Of a stretch of 64,000 nt of DNA, positions 8,829-20,187 are shown one piece after another. A program made the position numbers and the translations under genes. The stretch is taken from NCBI GenBank assembly GCA_938024995.1, contig CALJDU010000069.1:1-64000 (forward strand). Reading direction: 5' to 3'. A model generated the notes under the pieces. That model searched no databases. It saw only the letters and a program-made list of their open reading frames with translations, and was not told where the DNA came from. This DNA is from an uncultured bacterium (lineage in GTDB: Bacteria; Myxococcota_A; Polyangia; Polyangiales; Houyiibacteriaceae). Positions within the stretch are counted from its first letter, which is position 1. Each line of letters starts with the position of its first letter.

Positions 8829-11432
8829 CTACTTGATCCGAACCCCGCCCAGATCGATCCGGCGGTTCGCCTGACCACGGATCTCTGCCAGTCGCCCGCG
8901 TTCGCTACGAACCGAGAAGTCGATCCGGAAGGTTGTCCCGCGCCGGATGTCGCGCGGGACGACGATCTCAAACTCATCTCGGAGGATGTCTCCGGCTTCC
9001 CAATCGGTTGTCGGGTGCGTGCCGTGGAGCGGATAGTGACGGGCGTGGAACTCCGGGACGGTCCGGTAGCCAGGGGGACCCACCATGTCGATCCAGAACT
9101 TGTAGTTCTCGTCGGTCCGGCGATTTACTTGGTAGTAGAACGTCATCGGGAGCCGGTCGCCCGGTGACACTTCGGTGGAAGGCAGGTCGTAACCGAGGAC
9201 CGTGAACTCGGGGTAGCGCGCGTCGAGCCGGTGCTGAATTTCCGGGACCCGCGAGAGGCGACCCCGCGCCAAGATCTCCTCTCGACGATGCTGTCCTCGC
9301 GCCGCTCCGGTCCACGCGCGGAGCAAGCCGAGGAGCTCACGCGTCTCCTCGGGGCGTTGATCACTGAGGTCGTCCTCTTCGTTCGGATCGACGCTGAGAT
9401 CGAAGAGCTGGACGCTCCCTTCGCGCACCCACCAGATGAGCTTGAGGTCGCCGCGGCGGATGGACTTTTGGTCAAAGGGGTAGCGGCCGTCCGGGAGCAC
9501 CTCCGCGATCAACAGGCGATCCTCCACGGCGCCGCGCGACATCGCGGGGACCAAGGTCGTGCCCGCGACCGGTCGCGTGATCGGGACCCGGCAGAGATCA
9601 AGCAGCGTCGGCATGAGGTCGAAGAGCCCGGCGGTCCCTGGGACGCGTCGCGGCGCGAAACCGGGCGCGCGGATCATGAGCACGCTCTTGAGCTCCTCAT
9701 CGTAGAGCGTCTCGCTGTGCCCGAACTGGCCGTGCTCGCCGAATCCTTCGCCGTGGTCGCTCGTGAGCACGACGATCGTGTTGTCGTTCATCCCGACCTC
9801 TTCGAGCTTCTCGAGGAGCCGGCCAAAGAGCGCGTCCATGAGCTGAATCTCGGTGTCGTACTTGTCCATTCGGGTCGACCCGAACCGCGACGCGACGCCG
9901 TCGTGAAGGTAGGGGGCGTGAACGTTGAACAGGTGAAGCGCGAGGAACCAGGGCGTATCGGCTTTCCGCTGAGCGAGCGTCCGGAGCGCGGTGTTCGCGG
10001 CCCAGTTGCGTACGCCGTTCCAGGTTCGGCCCTGACTGATATCCGTGAAGCCCTGCCAGAAACCGCCGACGCGCGTAAAGTAGTTGGTGCCGCTGATCGC
10101 GATCGTCTCGTAGCCGTTTTCGGTGAGCAGCTCAGCCAGCGTTACGTTTTCGTCTTGGAGCGATGGGAAGTGGAACTCGTCGCCGTAGGCAATTTGCGAC
10201 GGGTAGAGCCCGGTGAACATCGCGGGGATGGAACGAACAGATCGGGTGGACTGCGCGACCGCGTCGAAGACCACCGCAGACTCGGCGAAGGCGTCGATCT
10301 TCGGTGAGGTCGGGCGCGCGTATCCATTGCCGCTCAAGTGGTCGGGACGAAGCGCGTCCACCAACACGAAGAGCACGTTGGGTTTCGCGGCGGCGCCGGC
10401 GGGAAGCGTGGTCGGTTCCGGCACGCGCGTCTGCGGCAGGTCCGGGCTGCCGTCGCCGGCGAAACAGTCCGCGTCGACTCCGTCTCCGACCTCATCGAGC
10501 GCGCCGGGATAGACGTCTTCGCGCGTGTCGTCGCAGTCATGGCCGCCGAACGCGAACGAGTGACCGTCTCCGTCGCGATCGGTCAGCCGCCCGAAGAGCC
10601 GCAAGGCGTCGCCGCCGAACACCGTTCGTCGCTCCGCTGCGTTACGCGTGGAGTTGCTGTCTCCGTAGGCCGCGCCGGCGCCGCAGAGCGCGGCGATCGT
10701 GACGAGCGCGCTGACCCAGGCGGGCGGGACGGGGAGCCGACGGCGGCGGATGATCACGATGAGCGCGCCGAAGATGACGAGGCCGATGACGAGGAAGAGG
10801 TAAGGCGCGAAGTCGAGCGCCGCGACGATGCCACGGAAGCGACGCACGAGGATCGCGCTCGCGATGGCCGCGAAGGTCCCGAGGATGAGGAGCGCGCCCA
10901 GCAACGAGAACGCGCGACTTCGCGGGAGCCGGCGGGCGAGACGCGAGGCGTGCGCGAGGAGGGCGACGAGGGCACCAAAGAGCGCGAGCGAACCGAGCGC
11001 CGCGGCGAGGTACGCGAGGACGGGTTGGTGGTACCGCTCGACGAAGAAGTGAATGACGTTGGGCGCGGTCAGCAGGTAGGTCGCGATGGCGCCCGCGACG
11101 AGCGTGACGTGCGCGAAGAGCCGTGGGTTGGGCCGGGTGTATGTGCCAAGCCGAGTGAGGTCGCCCGGGGCAAACGCCGACCGCTGGAGCGCGGTGACCA
11201 AGAAGGCCGAGAGCGCGCCGAACGCGAAGCCGAAGAGGACATAGAAGCCGATCACGAAGAGCGCCGCGCTCACCACCGAGAGCCACGGAAAGCTCTGCCG
11301 CGTCGCGCCCTGGATCACGTCACCGACCGCCATCAGGACCGCGGTCAGGGTTCCGGCGAAAACGTGCTCCCGAAACAGCGCCGCGCCGCGGGGGTTCACG
11401 CCGCGGGAGGTCATGTGCTTGCGGTCCTGCAC
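8829..11432 (-). CDS. Membrane-anchored sulfatase/alkaline-phosphatase-superfamily protein
   Basis: An 867-residue protein. The first 270 residues hold about six or seven transmembrane helices. A short acidic loop follows (DRDGDGHSF and HDCDDTREDVYPG) that looks like the MopE/PF11617-type metal-binding motif. A sulfatase-fold domain starts near residue 349 (NVLFVLVDALRPDH), with the metal-binding SDHGEGFGEHG signature further on. A beta-rich C-terminal module ends the protein. The usual C/S-x-P-x-R formylglycine site is not canonical: the aligned position near residue 396 reads SVRSIPAMFTG. A serine is present but the Pro and Arg are missing. It may therefore be a phosphatase or phosphoethanolamine/phosphoglycerol-type transferase rather than a sulfatase. 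The start may be GTG at 11432 or the ATG at 11414. Confidence 0.85.
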   Translation of the reverse strand: MQDRKHMTSRGVNPRGAALFREHVFAGTLTAVLMAVGDVIQGATRQSFPWLSVVSAALFVIGFYVLFGFAFGALSAFLVTALQRSAFAPGDLTRLGTYTRPNPRLFAHVTLVAGAIATYLLTAPNVIHFFVERYHQPVLAYLAAALGSLALFGALVALLAHASRLARRLPRSRAFSLLGALLILGTFAAIASAILVRRFRGIVAALDFAPYLFLVIGLVIFGALIVIIRRRRLPVPPAWVSALVTIAALCGAGAAYGDSNSTRNAAERRTVFGGDALRLFGRLTDRDGDGHSFAFGGHDCDDTREDVYPGALDEVGDGVDADCFAGDGSPDLPQTRVPEPTTLPAGAAAKPNVLFVLVDALRPDHLSGNGYARPTSPKIDAFAESAVVFDAVAQSTRSVRSIPAMFTGLYPSQIAYGDEFHFPSLQDENVTLAELLTENGYETIAISGTNYFTRVGGFWQGFTDISQGRTWNGVRNWAANTALRTLAQRKADTPWFLALHLFNVHAPYLHDGVASRFGSTRMDKYDTEIQLMDALFGRLLEKLEEVGMNDNTIVVLTSDHGEGFGEHGQFGHSETLYDEELKSVLMIRAPGFAPRRVPGTAGLFDLMPTLLDLCRVPITRPVAGTTLVPAMSRGAVEDRLLIAEVLPDGRYPFDQKSIRRGDLKLIWWVREGSVQLFDLSVDPNEEDDLSDQRPEETRELLGLLRAWTGAARGQHRREEILARGRLSRVPEIQHRLDARYPEFTVLGYDLPSTEVSPGDRLPMTFYYQVNRRTDENYKFWIDMVGPPGYRTVPEFHARHYPLHGTHPTTDWEAGDILRDEFEIVVPRDIRRGTTFRIDFSVRSERGRLAEIRGQANRRIDLGGVRIK

Positions 11433-11828
11433 GAGACCTCTCTATCAGGGGCGCGGGGGGACAACCAAGCGTCTCGACACACGGTTAAAGGCGCGAAGAG
11501 CATCTTCATCCCGCGCTGTACGGTGGGTCCCAGATCGCCGCGGCCTCATCGATCACACGGGCGATTCGCGCCCCGAATGGACAACATCATCTGTGAATCG
11601 GGCGGATCACGGGATGGTCGTCGCGTTTAGAGACCTGTTCGCCCCTTGCGGTCCCGTTTACGCGCTCCAGAACAAAGGCATGGGCCAGGAGGTCCACTTT
11701 CAGTCCATTCACCCACCTGAGCCGCCTGTTTCTCCAAAGCTTGCGGTTGCTTGGGTGGCAGCCTACCTTGCTCCCGATCCGCCGGAATTCCTCCGGATTG
11801 ACCAGGCTTTCCAGCCGAAGAGGTGCAC
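11433..11828. other. 396-base divergent intergenic region upstream of lon-1
   Basis: This lies between the sulfatase-like gene (minus) and lon-1 (plus). Open frames here show no protein-like composition. The right end holds a candidate promoter (listed separately) and the ribosome site AAGAGG before the lon ATG. A short inverted repeat around an EcoRI-type palindrome (about 11781-11800, CCGGAATTCC core) could bind a protein. Nothing else is recognisable. Confidence 0.5.
11741..11769 (+). promoter_or_regulatory. Candidate sigma-70-like promoter for lon-1
   Basis: TTGCGG (11741-11746), a 17-base spacer and TACCTT (11764-11769) give a plausible -35/-10 pair, placing the transcript start about 50 bases before the lon ATG. 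The -10 match is only partial. No sigma-32-type heat-shock element stood out. Confidence 0.3.
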
Positions 11829-14241
<2,413 letters not shown>

Positions 14242-14249
<8 letters not shown>

Positions 14250-14330
14250 TCACTACGCGCGTCAAACACTAAGCGCCTCAGTCACTAAGCGCCTAAGTCA
14301 CCAGGCGCCTGAGACGCGCGCCTGAGACAT
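14242..14330. repeat. Imperfect 16-base tandem repeats at the end of lon-1
   Basis: Units beginning GCGCCT recur at 14242, 14257 (as GCGCGT), 14273, 14289 and 14305, then at 14318 with a 13-base step. The consensus is roughly GCGCCTNAGTCACTAA. The first unit includes the final Ala codon and TAG stop of lon-1. It looks like a slippage array in the 3' untranslated region just before the terminator. Confidence 0.75.
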
Positions 14331-14335
14331 CCAAA

Positions 14336-14369
14336 CGAAAGGCGACATCCACACGGGTGTCGCCTTTCG
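14336..14369. terminator. Strong bidirectional hairpin between lon-1 and the histidine kinase gene
   Basis: A perfect 12-base inverted repeat, CGAAAGGCGACA (14336-14347) / TGTCGCCTTTCG (14358-14369), with a 10-base loop, sits between two convergent genes. The A-run and T-run at the stem base could serve termination on both strands, although U-tracts after the stem are short. Confidence 0.8.
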
Positions 14370-14391
14370 TGATCCACGGCGCGCTGTTCAG

Positions 14392-15918
14392 TCAGGACAC
14401 CGGCAGCGCGAAGCCGACGATCGCGCCGCCGTCCTCCGCGTTGGTCGCGAAGGCGCGTCCACCATGGGCGACCGCGATGTGCTTCACGAGCGAGAGCCCG
14501 ATGCCGGAACCGCGAACGTCTTCGTGACCGCTTGAGCGGTAGAAGCGCTCGAAGACGCGTCGCTGCGCGTCCTGCGGAATGCCCGGGCCGTGGTCCCGTA
14601 CGCGGACCTGGACGAAGTCGCGCTTTTGCTCCGTCGTCAGCGTGATGGGAGAGCCGTCGCCGTACTTCATCGCGTTGTCGAGCAGGTTGATCACCGCGAG
14701 CATGATCGCTTGCTCATCGAGCAACATCGCTGGCGCTTCGCCCAACGAGAGCGATACGTCCACGCCTTCTCGCTCGACGCGGTAACGGAACGTGTCGAGC
14801 GCGCGCGTGATCACTTCCCCGATGTCGGCTCGCTTGAGGTCATACGTCTGCTTGCCGCGCTCCAGCGCGGAGAAGTCGAGGACGTTCTCGATGAGCGCGG
14901 TGAGACGCTCGGACTCTCGGCAGATCATCTCGAGGTATTGCTCACGCTTCGCGTCGCTCCGCACTCGCTTCGTGAGCAGCATCTCCGCGAACATTCGCAC
15001 GACGGAGAGCGGCGTCTTTAACTCGTGGCTCACGTTCGCGATGAAGTCGCTCTTCATCGCGTTCAGGCGCCGCTCCTTGTTGGCGGCATAGATGAGGAAC
15101 GCCATGCCGATCAAGATGATGAGGAAGGACGAGCCGACCAAGCCCATGTCCGTGACGCGGCGCGTCCGCGCTTGCGTGTCGAGCAGAGGCGCCTGTCGCG
15201 GCGCGATCTGCAGCCGCCAGTTGTAGAGCGTGGTCGGGAAGCGGTGGCCGACGACGTAGTCCCCGGAGAGCGCGAGCGAGGGACCGAAGACGCGACGGTT
15301 GTCCTCATCGATGACGTTGGAGTTCTCTTGCGCCTCTTCGGTCGAGAAGAGCTCTGGCAGCTCCTCGCGGATGATGTAGCCCGTGTCGTGGTGAAGCGCG
15401 AGGTAGACGCGCTTGGTGCCGACGCGAATCGCCTTGTAGCTGATGAGGTAGTTCTTCCCGTCGTAGGAACGGTGAAGGTGTTTGAGGCGCCCCAGCGGCA
15501 CCGACTCGAGGTGCAGGTCGGGCAGGATGCGCGAGCGGAAGATCCGGAGGAACTCGAGCCTGCTGGTCGCGTTCCCGCGTACTGAGTCCGCGAAGAGGTT
15601 CTCGTCTTGGTCAATGATGACGGCGGCGCGAACGCTCGGTGAGATCGTCGCGGCTTGCGGGCGCCAGCGATCGGTCAGCGACACCTGCGGGAGGTTGATG
15701 TCGATCAGCCGGAACACCGCGTTGTCCGCGCTGATGATGTACTGCTCGATCGTGTCGACCTTCTCCCGCGCGAGCAGGAGCGTGTTCTCTCCGATCGTTC
15801 GCTCGCCGAGCGCCGCGAACTGCGTGGTCGCGCGCCACGTGTAGTAGCCGAGGACGCCCGCGGCGATCGCGATCGGGAGCAGCACGAAGTACAGCGCGCG
15901 TGATCGCCACGCCGGCAT
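14392..15918 (-). CDS. Membrane sensor histidine kinase
   Basis: A 508-residue two-component sensor. A first transmembrane helix (about 8-27) and a second (about 258-282) bracket a periplasmic domain of about 230 residues that may be a double-Cache/PAS-like ligand sensor. No HAMP domain is evident. The cytosolic part has the H box NVSHELKTPL, with the phosphoaccepting His near 298, the N box NLLDNAMKYG, and the ATP-binding G boxes DHGPGIP and GSGIGLSLVKH. Its ATG immediately abuts the gpsA stop codon, so it is coupled to gpsA. The OmpR-type regulator encoded divergently on the other side of gpsA is the obvious partner candidate. Confidence 0.93.
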   Translation of the reverse strand: MPAWRSRALYFVLLPIAIAAGVLGYYTWRATTQFAALGERTIGENTLLLAREKVDTIEQYIISADNAVFRLIDINLPQVSLTDRWRPQAATISPSVRAAVIIDQDENLFADSVRGNATSRLEFLRIFRSRILPDLHLESVPLGRLKHLHRSYDGKNYLISYKAIRVGTKRVYLALHHDTGYIIREELPELFSTEEAQENSNVIDEDNRRVFGPSLALSGDYVVGHRFPTTLYNWRLQIAPRQAPLLDTQARTRRVTDMGLVGSSFLIILIGMAFLIYAANKERRLNAMKSDFIANVSHELKTPLSVVRMFAEMLLTKRVRSDAKREQYLEMICRESERLTALIENVLDFSALERGKQTYDLKRADIGEVITRALDTFRYRVEREGVDVSLSLGEAPAMLLDEQAIMLAVINLLDNAMKYGDGSPITLTTEQKRDFVQVRVRDHGPGIPQDAQRRVFERFYRSSGHEDVRGSGIGLSLVKHIAVAHGGRAFATNAEDGGAIVGFALPVS

Positions 15919-16917
15919 CTACTCTCGCTCGCGTCTCGGGGGGCGCATCATCAGCGAGCCGACCGACTCCAGCGGCGACTTCCCTTCGTGAAGCATGCGG
16001 AAGACCTCGGCCGTGATCGGCATCTCGACGCCGCGCTTTTCGGCGAGCGCATGGGCGCTCTTCGCGGTGTGTACGCCCTCCGCCACCATGTTCATCGAGG
16101 TGAGGATGTCGGGGAGCTTCTCGCCGCGACCGATTCGAAGCCCGACGGTGCGGTTTCGTGAGAGGTCTCCGCAGCAGGTGAGCACGAGGTCGCCCATGCC
16201 CGAGAGCCCCGCGAGCGTGAGCGGGTTCGCGCCCATCTCGATCGCCAGCCGCGAGATCTCCGCGAGCCCGCGCGTGATGAGCCCCGCGCGAGTGTTCTGG
16301 CCGAAGCCAAGACCGTCGGCGATACCGGCCGCGATCGCGATGACGTTCTTGAGCGCGCCCCCCAGCTCGACGCCGATCACGTCGTCGGTGCTGTAGACGC
16401 GGAAGCGGTCCGTCGCGAAGGCGCGCTGCACGCGGTCACAGTTGTCGGGGTCAAAGCCCGCGACCGAGACCGCCGTCGGGATGTTGAGCGCGACCTCGTT
16501 GGCGAAGCTCGGGCCGCCGAGGAACGCGAGCTTCGACTTGTCGAAGTGCTCCGCGTAGATATCCGAAACGAGCCGAAGCGTTCCGATCTCGATGCCCTTG
16601 GTCGCGCTCACGATGGGCGCGTCCTGCGAGACGTGCGGCGCGGCGACCTTGAGGACCTCGTGCGTCCCTTGCGTGGGGACAACGCCAACGATGAGCGTCG
16701 CGCCGGAAACCGCGTCTTTGAGATCGGTCGTAGCGCGGAGGCACGCCGGGAGCTCCGCGTCTTTGAGGTAGTCGGGGTTCTTACGGTTCGCGTTAATCGC
16801 GTCCGCGAGCGACGCGCGACGCGACCAAAGACGCGTCTCAAACCCTTTGTCAGCGAGGAGCTTCGCGAGGGCGGTCCCCCACGATCCAGCTCCCAAGACC
16901 GCAGCGATCTCTGTCAT
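15919..16917 (-). CDS. gpsA: Glycerol-3-phosphate dehydrogenase [NAD(P)+]
   Basis: A 332-residue GpsA, which reduces dihydroxyacetone phosphate to sn-glycerol 3-phosphate for phospholipid synthesis. The N-terminal Rossmann motif GAGSWGTALA (residues 9-18), the SATKGIE segment with a conserved Lys, and the C-terminal NLSGMGDL-type region (LAGLSGMGDLVLTCC) are all present. I chose the ATG at 16917 because the longer frame upstream has no GpsA homology and runs antisense through the response regulator gene. It is the first gene of a gpsA-histidine kinase pair and is divergent from the regulator, with a 79-base shared promoter region. Confidence 0.95.
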   Translation of the reverse strand: MTEIAAVLGAGSWGTALAKLLADKGFETRLWSRRASLADAINANRKNPDYLKDAELPACLRATTDLKDAVSGATLIVGVVPTQGTHEVLKVAAPHVSQDAPIVSATKGIEIGTLRLVSDIYAEHFDKSKLAFLGGPSFANEVALNIPTAVSVAGFDPDNCDRVQRAFATDRFRVYSTDDVIGVELGGALKNVIAIAAGIADGLGFGQNTRAGLITRGLAEISRLAIEMGANPLTLAGLSGMGDLVLTCCGDLSRNRTVGLRIGRGEKLPDILTSMNMVAEGVHTAKSAHALAEKRGVEMPITAEVFRMLHEGKSPLESVGSLMMRPPRRERE

Positions 16918-16996
16918 GGCGCGAAGATAGGGCAGCGTCGTCGCTGGGTCGAGGGAGACCGCCGCGGTGCGGCGAACGGGTGGTAGACTCAGGCGC

Positions 16997-17683
16997 GTGG
17001 AGGAACGTGCACAGACCATTTTGGTCGTAGAGGACGATCCCGCCTTGGCGCTTGGGCTGGTCGATACGCTCGAGTTCGAGGGCTTCTCGGTGGTCCACGC
17101 CAAGACCGGAGAGGGCGCGGTTTCCGCGGTGCGAGAGCATCGGCCGGACTGCGTGATCCTCGACCTGATGCTCCCGGACATCAACGGCTACCAGGTGTGC
17201 GAACGCGTCCGCGCGGGAAACTCTGCGGTCCCGATTTTGATGCTCACGGCGCGGAGCCAGGAGGTCGATAAGATCCGTGGGCTCTCCGTCGGCGCCGACG
17301 ACTACGTGACGAAGCCGTTCTCGGTCGGAGAACTGGTCGCGCGCGTTCGAGCGCTTCTGCGGCGCGCGACCCGAGCCAACGTCGCGCAGACCGCGGTGAT
17401 CCAGATCGGTGATCGCGTGGTCGATACCGCGGCGCAGACGATCGCGCGGGGCGACGAGGTCGAGCCGCTCTCGTTCCACGAGGTCGCCGTGCTCAAGCTC
17501 TTGGCTACCCGTCGCGGGGAACCGGTCGAGCGCGATGAGATCTTGTCGTCGGTCTGGGGCTCGACGACGTCCACCACGCGCACCGTCGACAACGTGATCG
17601 TGCGTCTCCGAAAGAAGATCGAGCCGGGCGCGGAGCCGACGCATATCCTCACGGTCTACGGGGTTGGCTACAAGCTCGTATGA
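16997..17683 (+). CDS. OmpR/PhoB-family response regulator
   Basis: A 228-residue DNA-binding response regulator. The receiver domain (about 6-118) has the acidic pocket E12-D13-D14, the phosphoacceptor D56 (VILDLMLPD) and the conserved Lys in TKPF near 105. The C-terminal winged helix (about 130-228) is of the OmpR type (RTVDNVIVRLRKK and GVGYKLV). The GTG at 16997 is preferred over the upstream in-frame ATG because the receiver fold begins immediately after it. Divergent from gpsA-histidine kinase, it probably forms a two-component pair with that kinase and may control the shared intergenic region. Confidence 0.92.
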   Translation: MEERAQTILVVEDDPALALGLVDTLEFEGFSVVHAKTGEGAVSAVREHRPDCVILDLMLPDINGYQVCERVRAGNSAVPILMLTARSQEVDKIRGLSVGADDYVTKPFSVGELVARVRALLRRATRANVAQTAVIQIGDRVVDTAAQTIARGDEVEPLSFHEVAVLKLLATRRGEPVERDEILSSVWGSTTSTTRTVDNVIVRLRKKIEPGAEPTHILTVYGVGYKLV

Positions 17684-17746
17684 AGCCTCCGCGAGCGTGC
17701 TCGTGCGCAGAGGACACAAGAAGACAGAGAAAGGGCACGTCGAGCC

Positions 17747-18442
17747 ATGGGCTTAAAAACGTTCGGTCGTGATCGGTGGCTCGCGGGGCTCTGGGTGCTC
17801 GTCTCGTTGATGGGCTGCCAGTCCAACCCGGAGCTGGTGGTCGACCTGCAAACCGACTTTGTCCCGGGGCGGGAGTTCGAAAGCGTGCGCGTCCTGGTGG
17901 AGCGAGATGGCTCCGCGATCGACTCGACAACCGTGGGCGTAACCGCGAACCAGACCTTCGCGCGCGGCGCGCGACTCGCGGAGCTCAACGTGACGGAAGG
18001 CAACGCGCAGCTCTTTGTCCGCCTCCTAGACGGTCGCGGCGCGCGGGTCGCCGAGCGACTCGTGGTGGTCGCCATCGAGAAAGAGCGAACCGGCGTGACG
18101 GCCGTCGTCACGCGCGACTGTCTCGATGTGATCTGCGAAGAGACCGGGCTCAACGCCTGCGCGGGCGGGCGGTGTGTCGACCCATGGTGCGCGCCGGAGT
18201 ACCCGGAGTTCTGCCCGGAGCCCCAATGCGAGCGAGACGACGAGTGCCCCGACTACACCGAGTGCGCCCCGGGGATCTGCTCGTCGGGGATCTGCTTGGC
18301 GGACCCCAGCGCGATCCGCTGTGACGAACGCTCGTGGTGCGATCCCGACGACGGATGCACCTCCATCCGCGATGTCCTCGAGGACGCCGGACTGGGCGAC
18401 GTTGACGTCGGCGATATCTCGCTCCCCGATACCGCCTACTGA
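17747..18442 (+). CDS. Cys-rich lipoprotein
   Basis: A 231-residue protein with a signal peptide and lipobox (LMGC). The N-terminal 100 residues look like a beta-sandwich (strand-rich, with two RVLVERDG-like strands). The C-terminal half is strongly Cys-rich, with repeated pairs such as CVDPWC, CPEPQC and CSSGIC, typical of small disulfide-bonded repeats in secreted myxobacterial proteins. Function is unknown. It follows the response regulator by 63 bases on the same strand and could be in the same transcript. Confidence 0.75.
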   Translation: MGLKTFGRDRWLAGLWVLVSLMGCQSNPELVVDLQTDFVPGREFESVRVLVERDGSAIDSTTVGVTANQTFARGARLAELNVTEGNAQLFVRLLDGRGARVAERLVVVAIEKERTGVTAVVTRDCLDVICEETGLNACAGGRCVDPWCAPEYPEFCPEPQCERDDECPDYTECAPGICSSGICLADPSAIRCDERSWCDPDDGCTSIRDVLEDAGLGDVDVGDISLPDTAY

Positions 18443-18480
18443 TCGGGAACAGAGCGCCGACGCGATGGTATAGGAGGCAC

Positions 18481-19182
18481 GTGGAACTCTCCGCCGTCTT
18501 TCCGTGCTTTAACGAGGAGCAGAACGTCGCGCAGGTCGTGCAGCAAGCGCACCGGGTGCTGAGCGAGCTTCGTGACTCGGGTGCGCTCTCGCTCTTTGAA
18601 ATTGTCGTGGTCGATGACGGCAGCGCGGACAAGACGGTGCGCGTTCTTCGCGAGCTCGCGCAAGAGATCCCCGCGGTCCGTTGGGTGCGTCACGCGACCA
18701 ACCGCGGCTACGGCAGCGCGCTCATCACGGGCTTCGCAAACGCGCGGTTGCCATGGGTCTTTTACAGCGACGGAGACGGGCAGTACGAGCTCAGCGAGCT
18801 CAAGAACGCGCTCGCGGCGCTCGGCGAGGCGGACCTGGTCATCGGCTATCGTGCGCGACGCGGTGACGAGTCGGCGGTTCGCGATGTGAACGGGCGCGCG
18901 TGGACGGCGCTCACGAACCGATTGCTGGGCCTCGGCGTGCGCGACGTGGACTGCGCGTTCAAGTTGATGCCTCGCAACCTCTTGCGCCCCGCGCTCCGAA
19001 GCGGCGGCGCGATGATCGACGCGGAGCTGCTCGCCAGGGCCCGGAGTCGAGGCCTCCAGATCGCAGAGATCCCCGTGAGCCACCTCCCGCGTACGGCGGG
19101 GACCTCCACAGGGGCGGACCCACGCGTCGTGGCGCGCGCGTTCCTTGAGCTCGGCGTGTTCCTCGCGCGGCGAGCTCGCTAG
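18481..19182 (+). CDS. Family 2 glycosyltransferase (dolichol-phosphate-mannose-synthase-like)
   Basis: A 233-residue GT-A glycosyltransferase. The N-terminus has FPCFNEEQNV, the nucleotide-sugar Asp pair in VVDDGSADKT and the metal-binding motif in YSDGDGQYEL, matching the DPM1/undecaprenyl-phosphate glycosyltransferase class. There is no C-terminal membrane module, so the product probably acts at the inner face of the membrane on a polyprenyl phosphate. The start is GTG, preceded by AGGAGG-type purines (about 18471-18477). It is 38 bases after the lipoprotein gene and converges on the diguanylate cyclase gene. Confidence 0.9.
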   Translation: MELSAVFPCFNEEQNVAQVVQQAHRVLSELRDSGALSLFEIVVVDDGSADKTVRVLRELAQEIPAVRWVRHATNRGYGSALITGFANARLPWVFYSDGDGQYELSELKNALAALGEADLVIGYRARRGDESAVRDVNGRAWTALTNRLLGLGVRDVDCAFKLMPRNLLRPALRSGGAMIDAELLARARSRGLQIAEIPVSHLPRTAGTSTGADPRVVARAFLELGVFLARRAR

Positions 19183-19209
19183 AGCGAGCGGCAGCAGGCT
19201 GCGAACCGC

Positions 19210-20115
19210 CTAGACGCAGACGCGGTCGCGGCCGGTGCGCTTCGCTTCGTAAAGCTTCTCATCCGCGAACTTCAACAGGTCTTCGGGACCCTTGAAACTG
19301 GTGTCCCACTCCGCGACGCCCAGGCTCACGGTGACCTTGAAGCTCGCGCCCTCAAACTCGAAGTTCGTCTCCGCGACCAAGCGGTTTAGCTTTTTCGCGA
19401 GCTCGGCGGCACCGTCTCGTCTGATCTCCGGGGTGATGATCCCGAACTCCTCGCCGCCGGTGCGCGCGACGATGTCATCGCGTCGAACATGCGCGCGGAT
19501 CAACAGACCCAGTTGGCGCAGGACGGAGTCGCCCGCCAAGTGACCGTACGTGTCGTTGACCTTCTTGAAGTGGTCGATGTCGAAGACGATGAGAGAAAAG
19601 ACGCGGTCGTACCGAATGGAGCGCGAGACTTCACGTTCGAGCATCTCCTCGAAGTAGCGCTTGTTGTGCACCTGGGTGAGGCCGTCGACCGTCATGAGAC
19701 GGTAGATCTCTTCGTGGTACTGGCCCTCGATGTTCCCGCCGACGATGAACTTCAAGATGGTACGCCCCACCTTGACCTGATCGCCGTCCCGCAGATCGAT
19801 CTCGTCCACCAGATCGTCGTTGACGTAGGTACCGTTGGTCGAGCCCATGTCGCAGATGACGTAGCGCGAGCCCTGGAGGTTAACGCGACAGTGGTTTCGT
19901 GAGACCGACTCCTGGTCGATCTGTACTTCACATCGCGAGGAGCGCCCGATCACCACAGGATCCACGCCGAGCGGGACCCGGCGGCCTAGGTCCTCGCCGT
20001 AGATCACCACCAAGCACGCCTGACGTTCGCCGTCCGCTGACCTGGGAGCAGCAGAAGGAGGACCAAGCGTCGCTACGACGGTTTTATTGGGGTTTGTGGT
20101 CCGGTCGTCGGACAT
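19210..20115 (-). CDS. FHA-GGDEF diguanylate cyclase
   Basis: A 301-residue protein combining a forkhead-associated domain (about 34-130, with GRSSRCEVQI, SRNHC and DMGSTNGTYVN) and a GGDEF domain (about 140-301). The active site GGEEF is intact and is preceded by an RxxD inhibitory site (RRDDIVART), so it should make cyclic di-GMP with product feedback. The FHA domain binds phosphothreonine peptides, so activity is probably linked to one of the many Ser/Thr kinases, a plausible cross-talk in this genome. It is cytosolic and lies 72 bases after pgi on the minus strand. Confidence 0.94.
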   Translation of the reverse strand: MSDDRTTNPNKTVVATLGPPSAAPRSADGERQACLVVIYGEDLGRRVPLGVDPVVIGRSSRCEVQIDQESVSRNHCRVNLQGSRYVICDMGSTNGTYVNDDLVDEIDLRDGDQVKVGRTILKFIVGGNIEGQYHEEIYRLMTVDGLTQVHNKRYFEEMLEREVSRSIRYDRVFSLIVFDIDHFKKVNDTYGHLAGDSVLRQLGLLIRAHVRRDDIVARTGGEEFGIITPEIRRDGAAELAKKLNRLVAETNFEFEGASFKVTVSLGVAEWDTSFKGPEDLLKFADEKLYEAKRTGRDRVCV

Positions 20116-20187
20116 GAGTGTCAGTGTAGTCCGCTGAGGGCAGAAGAGGTAATTTCCGTTGGGAAAGGAATCGGAGATGCCGCTTCG

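Noticed and set aside
11433..11828. Small genes in the lon-1 upstream region
   Set aside because: Open frames run with shadow-like composition and no ribosome site or domain.
16918..17184. N-terminal extension of GpsA
   Set aside because: The extra 89 residues have no similarity to GpsA and run antisense through the response regulator; homology begins at the ATG at 16917.
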